DNA of 64,000 nt from Rhizophagus clarus (Eukaryota; Glomeromycota; Glomeromycetes; Glomerales; Glomeraceae). Position numbers and translations under genes: made by a program. Under the pieces are notes generated by a model. The model had not been told where the DNA came from, did no database searches, and saw only the letters and a program-made list of their open reading frames with translations. Every line of letters starts with the position of its first letter. Position 1 is the stretch's first letter. Below are positions 25,620-38,335 of this stretch, piece by piece. The DNA lies in contig BLAL01000020.1 in assembly GCA_015698045.1 (NCBI GenBank), positions 434,001 to 498,000 of the forward strand. The letters are read 5' to 3'.

Positions 25620-27840
25620 TTGATATGAAACAAAATGGTCAAATGCCAAGGGTATGCACTAAATTATGTATTTATAGATCATAATCAAGCTATACGCTTG
25701 TAACTAGTAAAAATTATTTAAATATAGATAAAAATAACAGGAATAATTTCTAATTAAACAAAAAGCTATTTACTTTATAATTATATAAAAAACCCTGCAT
25801 TTTATAATTTATGACAAGCATTTTTTAAACCAAAATTTAAAATCATACTCGTTTATTACCCTCCTTCACTTAAGAATAGATAATTTTTTTTGTTAGTTCT
25901 AGTAAAATCCTTTAAGATAACTATTAAATACTTATTATTCAGTTATGATTATATTTTAATTGTTTTGAAATAAAATCTATTATATTGAATAATATTACCA
26001 TTATTGCAAATGGAACTATTATGCATGTATAAAGTTGATTTTCATTTAAATAATAGTTGTTTTCTTTTTTTTTTCTTCATAATTTAAATTGGACAAAAAT
26101 CTTTAGTTAAAAATAGTAAAGTAATTAATTAACATATTTAGAATACAAAGATACAAAAAATTTATTATTATTTGGATTTATTTTTTATTTCATTACTTTA
26201 CAAAATTAAGATAATTAAATATAACATGTAAGTGAATATAGTATATTATAATTATTAAACAAAAAAAGAAAAAATAAATTATATCACTTAAATACATGTG
26301 GATAATATATTATTCTTAATGAAATTTCAGTTAATAAAACAAAGAAATTCAAAATTAAAAGAAATTGTTTTACAAAATAGTTCAATAATTACAATAGTTG
26401 ATTATGTCAATTTTTTACTCAATATTGTACATACAAATTTAAAAATTTAAATATAAATAAGCATAGAGTTTTCTAACTATCAAACTTACTCTTTTCTTTC
26501 TTAAAAATTTGAAAATTTTCATGTTAATTATTAAAGTGTGACATATTTATTAAATTTATAATACTAATATTCAGATACCCAAAAGAAACCTTCATAAACA
26601 ACAATAACCATAAATTTATAGTTTATGAGTTATTATCAGCAATACTTATTAATTTTGTAGTATGATATCTTTAATTCTAAATTTTTTATTTTAAAATCAT
26701 ATGCTCATTATCATGGTAATAACAATCAATTAAGCTATTACTTTTATTAATATGAGGATAGTTGAACATTGCATACTTTTGACAAAAAAAAATAAAAAAC
26801 AGGTGTTAATATTCTGGTATCCTAATATATATTATGAAAGCGAACAGCAAAAAATCTGCCACATTGAGATCCGTAAGATCATAATATTCATGATTAAGCT
26901 TATTTTGTAATTATAAAATAAGAACAAAGCCCATGAATTTATTTATAACTATATATAATTAAATAATATGAAAGCTTTCAAATAGTTTGAGCAAACAAAG
27001 ATATAGACATAAATTATAGAATAGCATATATATTTTATTATGTCTAAGTTCAATATCAATCAAATTTAAAAGCTATGAAAAAAAAAATTAAAATTAGGAA
27101 AGGGACGAAGGAGGAGAAATGAAGAATACCATAACGCTTAAATTTACATTTAGCTTTAATAGGGGACAATATTGGAACAAAATTCTATATAGGAAAAAGT
27201 GTTATATTTAAGAAAAAATTAAAGTTATTTTAGCCAAACAAGAACCTGTTAAGGACAAGATCTATTTAAAGCACAATATCATGGCAATAATCTGTAAATA
27301 TAAAAAACCAGAAATTTAGATGTGCCATAATTTATAAAATGCTAATGTTTTTCATTAAATAGAAAAGGTAGATAACTTATTTTAATTTTGCTTGCAACAA
27401 TAACTGTTACCCATAAAAAAATTTTGTGGCAGTTATGATTGTTAGAATAAAACTCCTATAAAGACTATTTTTATATAATGAAATAAATAAACATTGTCAT
27501 ATTATAATATAATCATATAAAAATATCTTTAATTAGTATAAAAATTTTTATATTTAATGAATATTAATTATTTATAATCATGATTATACTATATATTATT
27601 TAAGTTAGTAAATTCATTTATCAGGAATTTCAAACCAATTTCATGATGAAAGAAATAATAATTATTACTATTAAAAATATAAAATGAATACATTATTAGT
27701 TACATATAATAATTGTGTCTATTATATAAATATATTAATGTATTTTAAATGATCCCAGATATTAGGCTCATGTATATCTAAGTTATATATCCCAACTGTA
27801 GTAATAGTTACCGGTTATTTTCCAATAGTCAAAAATTTTT
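25620..27840. other. AT-rich stretch without a gene
   Basis: More than 2 kb of very AT-rich DNA in which I recognise no gene, RNA, element ends or tandem repeat. Confidence 0.45.
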
Positions 27841-27850
27841 TTCTTTGCAG

Positions 27851-27926
27851 TCTCTCGTGAAAGAGAACTGAATTGGCAATTTCTAAATATTGATGTAATA
27901 CGTATGGAAATGTACCATGAAGAAAA
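27851..27926 (+). pseudogene. Isolated exon-like segment with splice signals
   Basis: A 76-nt segment is preceded by a T-rich run ending TTCTTTGCAG (acceptor) and followed by GTAAGTAATG (donor). One frame is open across it and reads like protein (starting SRERELNWQFLNID and ending MYHEE), while the other two frames have stops. It looks like a single internal exon left over from a decayed gene. No partner exon was found nearby, and I cannot name the family. Confidence 0.35.
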
Positions 27927-28069
27927 GTAAGTAATGTCATAGTTCATGCAATATCTATAACCCTATATATCCAATATAAATACTTGAACATTAATGTTAA
28001 ACTCGGCCATCATTAGAGTAGTTATTTTTTAATAATTTTAATACCAAATCCGACTTCTTTATATACAGT

Positions 28070-29262
28070 GTGGGACAAAAAAAATGAGAATTAAAAAATC
28101 GTTTATTAATGCTCAATTTTATAATAAATCACTCATATTTTTGAAGTCGAAGATCAGCAGACTTTATTAAAAAAAAATTACATTCGCTATTATTTCAGTA
28201 ATTACCTCACAATATCATTCTATTAACTTCAAAATCAATTATAACGGTTTTTATTATATTTTACTATTCCTTCACCAAAAATTGTTCTAGATCATCAAGA
28301 TTTTTTAGAATTCCTTCTCTATCTTATTTTCAATAATAAAATATGAATTTTCAATAGGATTTAAGTCACAATTATTTGATGGAAGCTTAAGTACAGTACA
28401 TCTGAAAAATTTTATTGAAGAAAAAAGCTTAATAAATTGGCCAATATACCCAAATTATTGTCTTGTTGGAAGTGCCAGTAATAACCAAGCATCTGGAAAG
28501 ATCTCAGGAGCATGTGTACAAAAATTCTTCCACACAAAACTCAGTATTTATGATTCATTTGAACAAAATAAACTTCTTTTCCTTTTAAATAAAAGTCATT
28601 TCATATCGTGTTTTTTCATAAAATCTTTAGACAAATTATAAACCAACCTTTCTCAATTATTTCAACATCACAGTGTTCTCAAAGAATTAAATGGTTGTTT
28701 AATTGATAAACAAAATTTTTTCCATCAGTTATTATTATATTTTGTGTCCAATTAACATGTTTTGCTTGTATGCTTCAATCAACATAGGAGTTTCTTTAAG
28801 AATTTTTTTTACATAATCAATCCTTGAAGGACGTTCCCAATTGCTTTATATGATATTTCTATGCCTACATATTTCAAATTTATTACTAAAGTTCTTGTAG
28901 AAGGAGATTTATCATATATTAAATATTGTCAGAACGTATCTTATGCATTTATGATAAATTTTTTTGAGTTTTCTATTCCTTTTAGGGTGCTATAAAAACG
29001 ATATTTTCAGTTTTTTTTGTTTTTATAAATTGTTAACAACGATATATCTATGAGTGTATATAGTAAATGTAATTTGAATTCATTATAGACTTTCTTTTGT
29101 GCAAGTCATCATATTTGAATTTTTCCCATGGAAATAAAGAGTATTAACGAATATAAAGGTTGTCAAACATAGCTCTGAATGAATGGTGCAAATTTAGTTT
29201 ATTTTTGGCGTAGTAGATCATTTTATGTCACGTGCCAAATTTTCTCTTTTTTCGTCCCATTT
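28070..29262 (-). pseudogene. Relic of a Tc1/mariner transposon with DDE transposase fragments
   Basis: The left end has TACAGTGTGGGACAAAAAAA, and the right side near 29,241-29,262 has a decayed complement (TTTTCTCTTTTTTCGTCCCA). On the minus strand, in several frames, one reads a helix-turn-helix-side piece (NWERPSRIDYVKKILKE), a segment VNWTQNIIITDGKNFVYQLN, then APEIFPDAWLLLALPTRQ, and finally the diagnostic DLNPIEN (28,347-28,367), which ends the DDE domain of Tc1 transposases. Frameshifts and stops break the frame many times, so no active enzyme is encoded. Confidence 0.8.
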
Positions 29263-29264
29263 CT

Positions 29265-30010
29265 TGTCCTTCTACTAATAAATTGTAAGCAGAAGGAAAA
29301 GACCCAAATGCATGGTCATCTGACATTCGCATCTATGATGTAGTGACTAAATAGAAAATGATTACAATAAGCTACTATAATTCAAATGCTTTTAACGCCT
29401 CTTGAAATACTTCGTTACTTTGTTTTACTTTTATTTATCAAAATATTATGTTTTCTTTTAAAATAAAAAATATATAGAAATTATTAATATAATATTTGTT
29501 AAATAAAAATTGTATTTAATTTATGTATAATTATTTTCATTTTCTTACCCGAATTTTTCTTTACTATATGTTACAAATTATTGATTCTTTAGAATTTATT
29601 TTTTAAATTTTTTCATGTAATTGTTTATTGATAAAACTTCTTATTTGTATAAAACTTCAAATTAAATATAAGATTGATAATCCCTTTACATGTTGTATCA
29701 TAACTAATTCATATTCAGAAGAGATTGAGAAGAGTCGAAATTTCCTAATCATTCAAAAATGCTGTTAGTCAATTAATAATATTCTTAGAATATCTAAATT
29801 TTTTATATCGGTTAACTATAATAATAATATTACATACAATGCACACTGTATGGAGAAGTAAAATTAAGATTTATAAATAAATGATTGATAGTTGTTTATA
29901 AATAAAATTTACGATTATAATTTTTCAATAATTAATGTATTATCGAAAAAATGAGAATTTTCTTAGACATGCGCATATCAACATAATAAAAGTCGTAGTT
30001 GTTTATAGAG
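29265..30010. other. AT-rich stretch without a gene
   Basis: No supported feature is visible between the transposon relic and the BTB-BACK-TLDc pseudogene. Confidence 0.4.
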
Positions 30011-30036
30011 ATTTGGAGGAAATCAAAAGCGGGTTA

Positions 30037-31285
30037 CCTTCAAGAATTAGTCCCTCATTTAGAATCTTATCTAATAATAATAAAAAGTATATGGATGGAA
30101 CAACATTTTGATTTGTTATACCGGACAAGCTTTGATAATGCTTCATTATTAAGGCTTTAAAATTTTGTGTAAAGCTTATATTAAAAAAACCGAAAATAAT
30201 GCGCACTTCACATCAATTCCAGGAGAACTTTTAATTACGCTTCTTCAAAGTGGCAACCTTAAAGTAAGTGAGGTCTAGATTTAGATCACGCTCTTAAATG
30301 GAGACTTCTCAAAATCCAGAACTTCTTTCCGATCCTCAAAAGACGACATCAACACTTTAAGGGATACCATGATGAACAAGAGCATATTCCTTTTTCCAAA
30401 TTCTTAAACGAATTTTCGCAAAAAGTATTACTTTCTAAAGAAATTCTACCAAACAGTTTGTCCTAGTCGATTATTTTTTTTGGATAATGAGAGCAAAAAA
30501 TCGGTACCTGATGATCCAAAAAATATCAATTCTAGATTCATCACTCCTCAACTGGCTACATAGATTTCAACCTGGATTGGTGGGAACGACGGATACGTTA
30601 TTTTTCAAATTATTATATCGTGATTCACGTGCGTGACAGCGATGCCATGGTAGATAAACTTGGAAATTTGAATTTTTCCAGTATAAATCCTAATTTTTAA
30701 AAAATTCTTTATCTTTTGTTCTAAATTAATATTTAGAAAATAAAGTTGTTACATTAAAGAAGCAATTATTTGGAATATTTTTGTGGAATTCGAAAAAAAA
30801 TAACAAGAAGAATTCAAAGTTATGGACTTATGGAGGTATGGAAAAAAAAAATTTAAATTTAGTAAGGGATTTCCTATTAAAAGTTCACTTTAAGCTATAT
30901 CACAATTGAACAACAATATGTTTCAAATAGTTTTGATTTAATTATCATCTGCCACCCCAACGTGACAGGTCTCTTGGAACGTATAACAAACTTAAAAGTT
31001 CCACACTTTAACAATCGTAACAAAAAAATTCTTGGTGGTATAATCCGATAGGATGGATTTGATGATAATTATGGCATTACCAAGAATAGTTTCATATTCT
31101 CTTTTAACGCTGGAAATAGTGTTTTAAAATCGTGTAAAGGATGAGAGGAAATAGATCAATAAGATCGATTACGCCAAAGGTTATTATCTTGGATCATCAT
31201 TCGGAGATGATGATCTGTGTTTATATTAGAATTTTCTCAATGAATTAAAAAATCGATGATTCGCCTTTGAATTTGAGTATATAAA
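30037..31285 (+). pseudogene. BTB-BACK-TLDc pseudogene
   Basis: The plus strand shows decayed pieces of the same protein family as the intact minus-strand gene next door. First comes the BTB/BACK junction (LQELVPHLESYLI, then WMEQHFDLLYRTSFDN at about 30,038-30,160). Next is a BACK piece (PGELLITLLQSGNLKVSEV, about 30,215-30,275) and later BACK fragments. TLDc pieces follow: ILGG near 31,033, YGITKNSFIFSFNAGN near 31,070-31,125 and GSSFGDDDLCLY near 31,197-31,230. A degenerate final strand follows. Frameshifts and stops occur in every domain, and the N-terminal BTB core is missing. It is convergent with the intact copy, tail to tail, about 0.6 kb apart. Confidence 0.8.
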
Positions 31286-31289
31286 TTAT

Positions 31290-31890
31290 TACTTTTGTAA
31301 TTTATAATAATTTATAAAATAAGTAAATTCTTTCAATAAAGAAAAAGTTGACCACTATGCTGAACTCACTGAATTACCAAACTAATAAAAATTTCAAATT
31401 GCTAGATTATGAAATTGAGAACGAGAGAGAACATTATTTTAAAAATCGATTAATATTAAATTTGCGAGTTTAATCATTTATTTCAATAAAGAGGCTCGAA
31501 AATTTATAAGTTAATCGATTCAAAATTTTACATTAGTTTAAATAAATGCAAACTCTAAAAACAAAGAAAGTAACGTTAGAAACGTTTCTAGAAGCAATTA
31601 AATAAGAAGTTTGATTCGTTCAAATCCGTCGCCCTAAAAAAATGAAGAATGAAAAGAAAAAAATTATCAAAAATTTTATATCATTAAATATTATTCACGC
31701 ATATTCTGTCTCAAGTAACAGTTAATACAAGGTATTCTATCAATATCGATATATAAACAAAGTATTTAATTATAGACAATTAATTTTATTATCTACAATA
31801 ACTACCATTAGAAGAAAAAAACTTTGACTCTTATTACTTCATATTAAATCTAATTTACGTGTTTCGTAATAATTTTCTTTTCAACAAACA
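31290..31890. other. Convergent intergenic region
   Basis: About 600 bp between the 3' ends of the dead and the intact BTB-BACK-TLDc copies. It is AT-rich with no feature beyond likely 3' untranslated sequence. Confidence 0.4.
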
Positions 31891-31893
31891 GCA

Positions 31894-33404
31894 TCATCGT
31901 TTTGTTACTTTAAAAGCTTCAATATCCTCGATCGTATAAGTATCGGAACCATATATGTTATATATATTATAATCACCAGTAGCAACAGATAATATATTAT
32001 CACCCATACATAAATCAAGGTCTCCGAAATTTAATCCATAAAATTCATTATAAAAATTATTATAGATTGTATATCTATGAAAATTTTCATTTACACGTTT
32101 TAATATCATATCCTGAGTATTATCGTCTTCTTTAAAATAAAAAATAAAACTATTTGTTGAAAAAATATATTGATCATAAAAGTAAGCTTCTCTCCTATCT
32201 ATATAATGATAAAATCCGACTGGAGTATAACCACCAAATATTCTTGGTGAATTTTGACATTTGATTAAAAATAAGATTGGTTCTTGTAAGTTACACTTAT
32301 TTCTAAAAGATTCATTACTGATTCCATCTCTGCTACCTTGATAAATAAGATCAAACTTGTATGAAGAATCGTTATTATTGAAGATAGTATTCCCTTCTTT
32401 TCTTTCGATCCAATCGACAATTTTAGAAATAAGTTTTGGCTTAATAATATTCGATTCAATGCGATTTCGTGGAGGTAAAGTGATCTTTTTTAATAAGGTA
32501 CCTTTAATATGAAATTCCTCAATTTCCTCATATATATGATTAGGAATAATAGCTTTAAATGGTTGAATTTTATCAATATATTCAGTAGGCGAGAAATCAA
32601 CAAACCGAATAAGAGGGATAAATTTATCCAGAGTTTTTTTCAACGACTTATAATCCTCATTATTCCATTTAGTTCTATCATTATTCAAATTTCCTAAGCC
32701 AGGAGTTTGCTCAATTCCCCATTTAATTAAACAATCCCAAGCATCAACTTCATCAAGCTGCAGGTAATTTCTCTCAAGTAAATAATAGAGAATATCTTTA
32801 TCTAACGAGAGAAAATCTTCTGAGGTAAAAAATGGTTGTGGATGTGCACAAATAGATTCAAGGCAAAAATCTTGTAGTACCTCACTATTTGAAAGTTTAA
32901 ACACAATATGAAAGATGAAACCAAAATTTTCTTGAATCCAAGTTGTACGATTCTTAATTAAATAATCCTGAACAGGTTCAGATAATTCTTCAAGGAGTAA
33001 TTCGTCGGAAGCAATTAGAAGCCCAAAAATATCTTCGTTTAGATGATCTTCAAAGTTAAGTTCACCTGTGTAAATATATCTTAAAAAAGGTGAATAATTT
33101 TGAACTATAAGAAACAAACAAAAATAATTCGATAACCATTAGTAGCTTACTTTAAAACCATATCAAAAACAATTGGTGTAATATTTGGTTTACTAAACAT
33201 AATCATATTATTTTTTTTTGTAATCCATTCGGTTGAGAGCGCACTTTTAAAGTATTGAGAACGAGCACGTAAAATTACCGAATGTGCTCTAAATTCTTTC
33301 GTATCGTTATTTTCGCCAACTTGAATAATAACATTATAATCATCTGCATCATTTAATATTAAAGAAAAATCTTTTGAAAGACCAGAGTGGAATAATGAAG
33401 TCAT
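31894..33404 (-). CDS. BTB-BACK-TLDc domain protein (two exons)
   Basis: Predicted 479-residue protein from exons 33,404-33,151 and 33,079-31,894. The start MTSLFHSGLSKDF is preferred over an in-frame Met five codons upstream because it matches the usual start of this family. Residues about 22-120 form a BTB domain (YNVIIQVGE, then EFRAHSVILRARSQYFKSAL). Residues about 122-262 form BACK (WDCLIKWGIEQTPGL, then FIPLIRF). Residues about 298-477 form TLDc (IFGGYTPVGF at 365, STNSFIFYF, GLNFGDLDLC at 433). BTB-BACK proteins are typically adaptors for Cullin-3 ubiquitin ligases. TLDc is linked to oxidative-stress and V-ATPase-related roles in other eukaryotes; the fungal function is unknown. The family is hugely expanded in Rhizophagus. 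Splicing is inferred, not observed. Confidence 0.85.
33080..33150 (-). other. Predicted 71-bp intron in the BTB-BACK-TLDc gene
   Basis: The donor is GTAAGC directly after the codon pair for Val-Leu plus AA. The acceptor TTTTTTAAG precedes ATATATTTAC. Joining them gives MVLKYIYTGEL, the conserved core of the family, and keeps the downstream frame of 395 codons open. Without splicing the frame meets TAA after MVLK. Confidence 0.75.
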
Positions 33405-34790
33405 TTTAAAAAAAATCAAAAATATAGTTTAAGCCGAAAGGAGGTTAAATTTCTAATGTAGAAATATCGAACGATTTATCTATGCAATGTGAAGTAGTAC
33501 GAACTCAGCCGTAACCACGTGGTTACAAATTTTTATCGGACTAACTTGTTTGATTTGAACAGATTTGAATATCACTAAAATTCCAAAATTCTTAAGGATT
33601 TTATTTTTATTTATTTTATTTATTTTATTAATATTTTTTTTTTTTAATAATATTTTCTTTATTAGATGTTAGTATTTTTTTTTCGGTATATTTTATTAAT
33701 TTACTTATTTTTACTTATTTTATTATTATTTTTTTTATTATTGGTGAATAAACGGGAATCGGGAGATCAGCTATGGGTGGCTGGAGGGATTAAGTGGCTG
33801 ATTTTGGACAAATTTACAATTATGGGAGCAGTAGTCACGCGCCCGTGATAAAAAATAGGTTTAAAATTTTTTCAGCACCGCCTCAAAATTAATCTGGTTA
33901 CCTTATTTTATCTTTAAGGTAATTATCAAAGTTGCACACGTTAGCCGGGTTTTTCCCGTAAAAAAAATAATGTTTAATATATGTTCTTATTAATTATTTT
34001 ATTATTAACAAACACTTAAAACATAAATTTTTACATACATAAGCTTCCCCTACTTGCAATTAATTAAAAAAAAAAAACTAAGAAAAAAGTTAAGTTCTAA
34101 CGGAAAAAGAAAAAAAAAATGTACATTTTATCATTTCTTATTAATTAATCGTAGTTGAGTTCGTCGCTCATCATAGTTATCATATTATTGACGTGTAGGT
34201 TGAGGAGCTGGTTTTTCTTTTTATAGTTGTTTTATTTTATCTTGTATAAATTGATACACGTTTAGCCATAAAAAAATTTCATACATAAATCCTGTATCTA
34301 AGGAATGGTTAATGTGATTTCTGATTTTATAGAACTCTTACCATCGATAATGTTATAATAGTTTTTTTTTCATTTATTCTTACTAAGTTAACCTGGTGGA
34401 CACTTGAATATGGGTTATGCGGATTGGTGACACTTTCTAAGATAAGAATTACTCCAATTTTGCGTACAGAAGTGTCGACGTAAACACTGATCTCTAGGAA
34501 TTTAATTTCTATATAAAGTGGATAGGATAATTATTTAGATTCTATTATAAAAAAACAGATTTAAAGATTTATATTAAATAATAAATTTTCACGTCTAATT
34601 ATGAATTATTTGTCACAATTTTTTCACATCACATCAAAAAAAAAAAAAAAAATCGGATATTATTGATTGGTTGAAAATCTTTTTAAGAAATTTTTTTTTT
34701 AAACGTTACCTTTAAATCGAAAAAAAAAAAAATTTTATTGATTAATTTTTAAAATAAATATTTTCACATTTATAAATTTATAAATCTTGC
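33405..34790. other. Region upstream of the BTB-BACK-TLDc gene, non-coding
   Basis: The first few hundred bases probably contain the promoter of the minus-strand gene; no clear TATA or other motif can be assigned. Low-complexity TTTATTTTATT runs at 33,595-33,740 are followed by a short, less AT-rich patch (33,740-33,850) whose open frame has no recognised motif. Confidence 0.4.
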
Positions 34791-34792
34791 AT

Positions 34793-35119
34793 TCAACTGA
34801 AATATTCGTATCGAACTCGTTGACTTGTGTATCTAATTTCAATGGTCATTTTAGGTGCGATGTTGCGATTTTCCGACCTCCGAGCTGAATAACAAGGTCC
34901 GGTCCTATCATGTGGTTGTCGATTATATTTATCGAACATATAAGTATAGTTAATATAGTTGATATAGTTATTTATTAAATATAGCATATGTGTATGTAAA
35001 TCAAAGTGTACAGTGTACATGTATAATTTAGTAAATAATAATTTATTATTGATAAGTTTATTATATAAAGAGCGTTCGATGACATTGTAAAAATAAGGTA
35101 AGAGAGCGTTGAATAACAA
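34793..35119 (-). CDS. Open frame of 108 codons, unrecognised, doubtful
   Basis: The frame encodes a protein with an AT-driven N-terminal half (many Tyr, Asn, Leu) and a more balanced C-terminal third (about residues 67-108: HDRTGPCYSARRSENRN and RYTSQRVRYEYFS). I recognise no domain, signal peptide or neighbour that supports it. It may be a chance frame or the end of a decayed gene. Confidence 0.15.
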   Translation of the reverse strand: MLFNALLPYFYNVIERSLYNKLINNKLLFTKLYMYTVHFDLHTHMLYLINNYINYINYTYMFDKYNRQPHDRTGPCYSARRSENRNIAPKMTIEIRYTSQRVRYEYFS

Positions 35120-36454
35120 ATAAATAAAGTTTTTATTTAAAATTTATTTTAATTTAAAGTTTATATCTCACTATACAGTTTATTTTGCTTGAATCCTCTA
35201 TTCGTGCCTGATCGCGTATGGCGGAACGTTGCTACAATTTATGTCTGATTGGATTTTGTATTGTTGATCAATTTAAAAATAACTTTGTTACATATTTAAA
35301 TTTTATTTTAGCGGTCTAATAATATTAAATATTGTTTAACAAGACCTAAATAAAAATATCAATAATGATCAAATTCCTTCAGATTCTTCCACTGCAGTTG
35401 AAACCCGTTGTCGGATCGTGAACAATTTTCCAAATGTAGAAAATTGAGAAAATCATGGACTCACAAAGAAAATTTTGATAATGATATAATTAGCATGTTT
35501 CACACGGAGAATGCATTGTCAACTTGATACCTATACAGTAATACAAGAGCATATATTTGATCTAATGTTAGTAATGTGTTTGGCTGGTTTAAAAAATCGG
35601 ACAGCATCGACTATTAATAAGGATTCTTTAAAAATTTTATATTATGCGATTAAATCAAGTTATATTATACCCGTATATCAAATACTATGTTATTCGAAAT
35701 ATTTGTCAAGCATTATTAATTTAAATCTGAATGCAAACTTTACGAAATCTTCTTTCTAAAGATAGAACATTAAAGAAACTATCGAGCATAAATGGCAACT
35801 AATTTAGATAATTATTGAACGGAAAACAGATCCCGAATTATGAAATAAATACCTGAGGCTTAGCCCACTACGCATTATAAACTAATACTTATATGGCAGT
35901 TATATTATTGGAAACAAAGCATTTTTATTATGTTATCGGAAATAAAATGTTTTTATTACGTTGGCTAAAGTCTTGGCAAAATCATTCAATAGCAACAATA
36001 ATCATAATTGTAAACAAAACGGAGTTTACATTCCTCCAAAATATGTATATATATGCTAAAATTTTTCTATCTTTTTCGTTAAAAAAAAAAAAAAACAAAA
36101 AAAAAATAAAAATTTATTTGAACTACAAAACCATTAATTCATAACAAATATTTCATCATTTACATCAAATCAATTTCATCTGTTCGCAATCTTGATTCTA
36201 GTAATAATAAATTCATCATTAATCTTTATACACAACAATCGCATTTCGTATCAATATCTCAAAACAATTCCTTAATGAACAATAAATCTTCAACGTTAGA
36301 AGATTAAACAATTTTTATTTAATAAAATATGAATGCGGAACTATGCACGATAAAGAATATTTAATTAAAAATAATGATGAATTCTTACACCAGAATCGGC
36401 TTAAAAATTTATTTTTAAAATAAATATTAAATTAAATGATAAAAAATTTTTTAT

Positions 36455-36580
36455 AGACTCATCCTTATGAAGGAAGGGTCTATGATCTATTCATGGATAG
36501 ATACCATTCAATAGATTCATAGAAACTATAAAGGAAGGGTTTATGATCTATTTCTTGATGATATCATTCAATAAATTTAG
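36455..36580 (+). repeat. Two-copy 61-bp tandem repeat
   Basis: GGAAGGGT(C/T)TATGATCTATT occurs at about 36,472 and 36,533, followed in both copies by GATA(C/T)CATTCAATA. Confidence 0.6.
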
Positions 36581-38154
36581 AAATTTTAGTAAAGAAATTG
36601 AAGAATATCGATGCGTTATACGTGTTATCCGAAGATAACACATTTGATCTTTTCAACTTTGTGAAATAATTATGAACAATTTAAATATGAACATTTGATC
36701 TCGTATTCTTTATAAATCATAAATGAATATGAGAAATTTTTTAATCAATTACAAAATGTAATTTTTCTATAGTTAAAAGTATAGATTAAGTAGATAAATG
36801 ATGTCTCATATGAGTTGATAGATGACACATTTCATATTTTGATTTCCCTGGCTAGTTGCGGCTTTCAGCTTGCTCGTAGAGCCATTCGATAATGTTACGC
36901 TCGAATATTTTTCAATTTTGATGATTAGCAAACAATAATATTTTGGTTGATGAACATTTAAATTTTATATTATTCTATTATATTTTAATTTAGTCACATC
37001 CTTTGATAATCTAACGCGAACGTCATCTGATTTTTCATATATTAAAATAATATTCTATATTCTTTACATCAAAAATTATTCCCTTAAAATTCTTATGTCC
37101 GCCTTTGAATAATATCACTTCTCTATATTTAAAAATCATTCATAATTTTTTAGTGATTTCTTTTCTCAAATAACAAATAATATTCGTCTCTACGTGAATA
37201 TGTAATAACATTAATGTTTTCATAATAATATTCACTACTACCACTTTCACTTATAAGACTTCTTCGAGATTCAAAAGTAATACTTCCAATAACTCATCCC
37301 CATACGTTGAAATTATTAATTAGTAATATATGACTTCAATTTACAAAAATTCCATTGAAAAATAATAATCATAATGAATAAACTTATAATTTAATAAAAC
37401 TTTCTTAATGTGATCACAATTTTGAATATTGTTAAAAGTTGGTATATCACTACTAACTAAAGTTTAGTAGCATTATAAAAAAAAAATGAATACGTTTTTT
37501 TATATCGAAAGATAAGTTTTGCATACGATGAATACGCTTTATGTTTACAATAAATAAGTGTTTTAATAATTTGCAGTATATATGTTAATTAATAAAGAAA
37601 AAAAAAATTAAAGGAATAAAAATTCTGTTAGCTCCATCAAGGACGCGACTCACGAAATTTATTGTGTTTGGATGCCAATTTTTTTGTGAACGTTATCCTT
37701 TCACAAATTACTATAACAAAGAAATTTATTTCATGCAGAATCCGAGAGAATTTTCATTGTATGCAATAACTAACTTTTTATGGAATAAAAAGATCCATGC
37801 TTTCTATTATTATTATTAAATATCAATAAGTTATACATAAAATTATATGTAAAATCAATTGGTTACATTTTTTGGCGTGCGTCACATATCCTAAATTATA
37901 TATTTTCGTTAGAATCTATTTATTTTAAATTCACCTTATAAGTACATTATATGTACGTATTACTTATAGTAATGCATAATATATATACATATCTGTTATC
38001 GCTATTGTTTGATATTGACATGCGTTAACCAAAATAATAGAATCGGATCCCCATTTAGGAAAGAATGAATGTTTATTATGAAAAATTTATCTCCTGTAAA
38101 TGCGAATGGCTAATGTACGAGATTATCACCAGATGTAGTAAATTTGTAGATCCT

Positions 38155-38335
38155 CGGCCAAAGCTCGTCATAATTTCATAATTTTGACCAAAATTTAGGA
38201 TGACATTTAATTTCCTTTTTCGTATTTTAACAAGCTACGGTAAAGAAGTTCCGTAGATTTGTTCCAGACCTTTAAAAGGAATTACACAAAGAATGCAAAA
38301 GAACAATAGGATCAGCAAGATGCTAATTCATTCAG
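38155..38335. repeat. Dispersed repeat, copy 1
   Basis: In inverse orientation this carries TTGTTAAAATACGAAAAAGG followed by AAATT and GGCCGAGGATCTACAAATTT. The same string of words occurs in variant form at about 54,600-54,730, and in part at 46,730-46,870 (GTTAAAACA, ACGAAAAAGGAAATTCA, then AAAAAGAATTACAAAAAGAA). It may be a decayed transposon or a duplicated promoter region. Confidence 0.4.

Noticed and set aside
32509..32697. Plus-strand 62-codon frame inside the BTB-BACK-TLDc gene
   Set aside because: It is a shadow of the coding strand with no motif.
33147..33419. 90-codon BTB frame as a separate gene
   Set aside because: A 71-bp intron joins it to the downstream frame and restores the conserved MVLKYIYTGEL core, so both belong to one gene.
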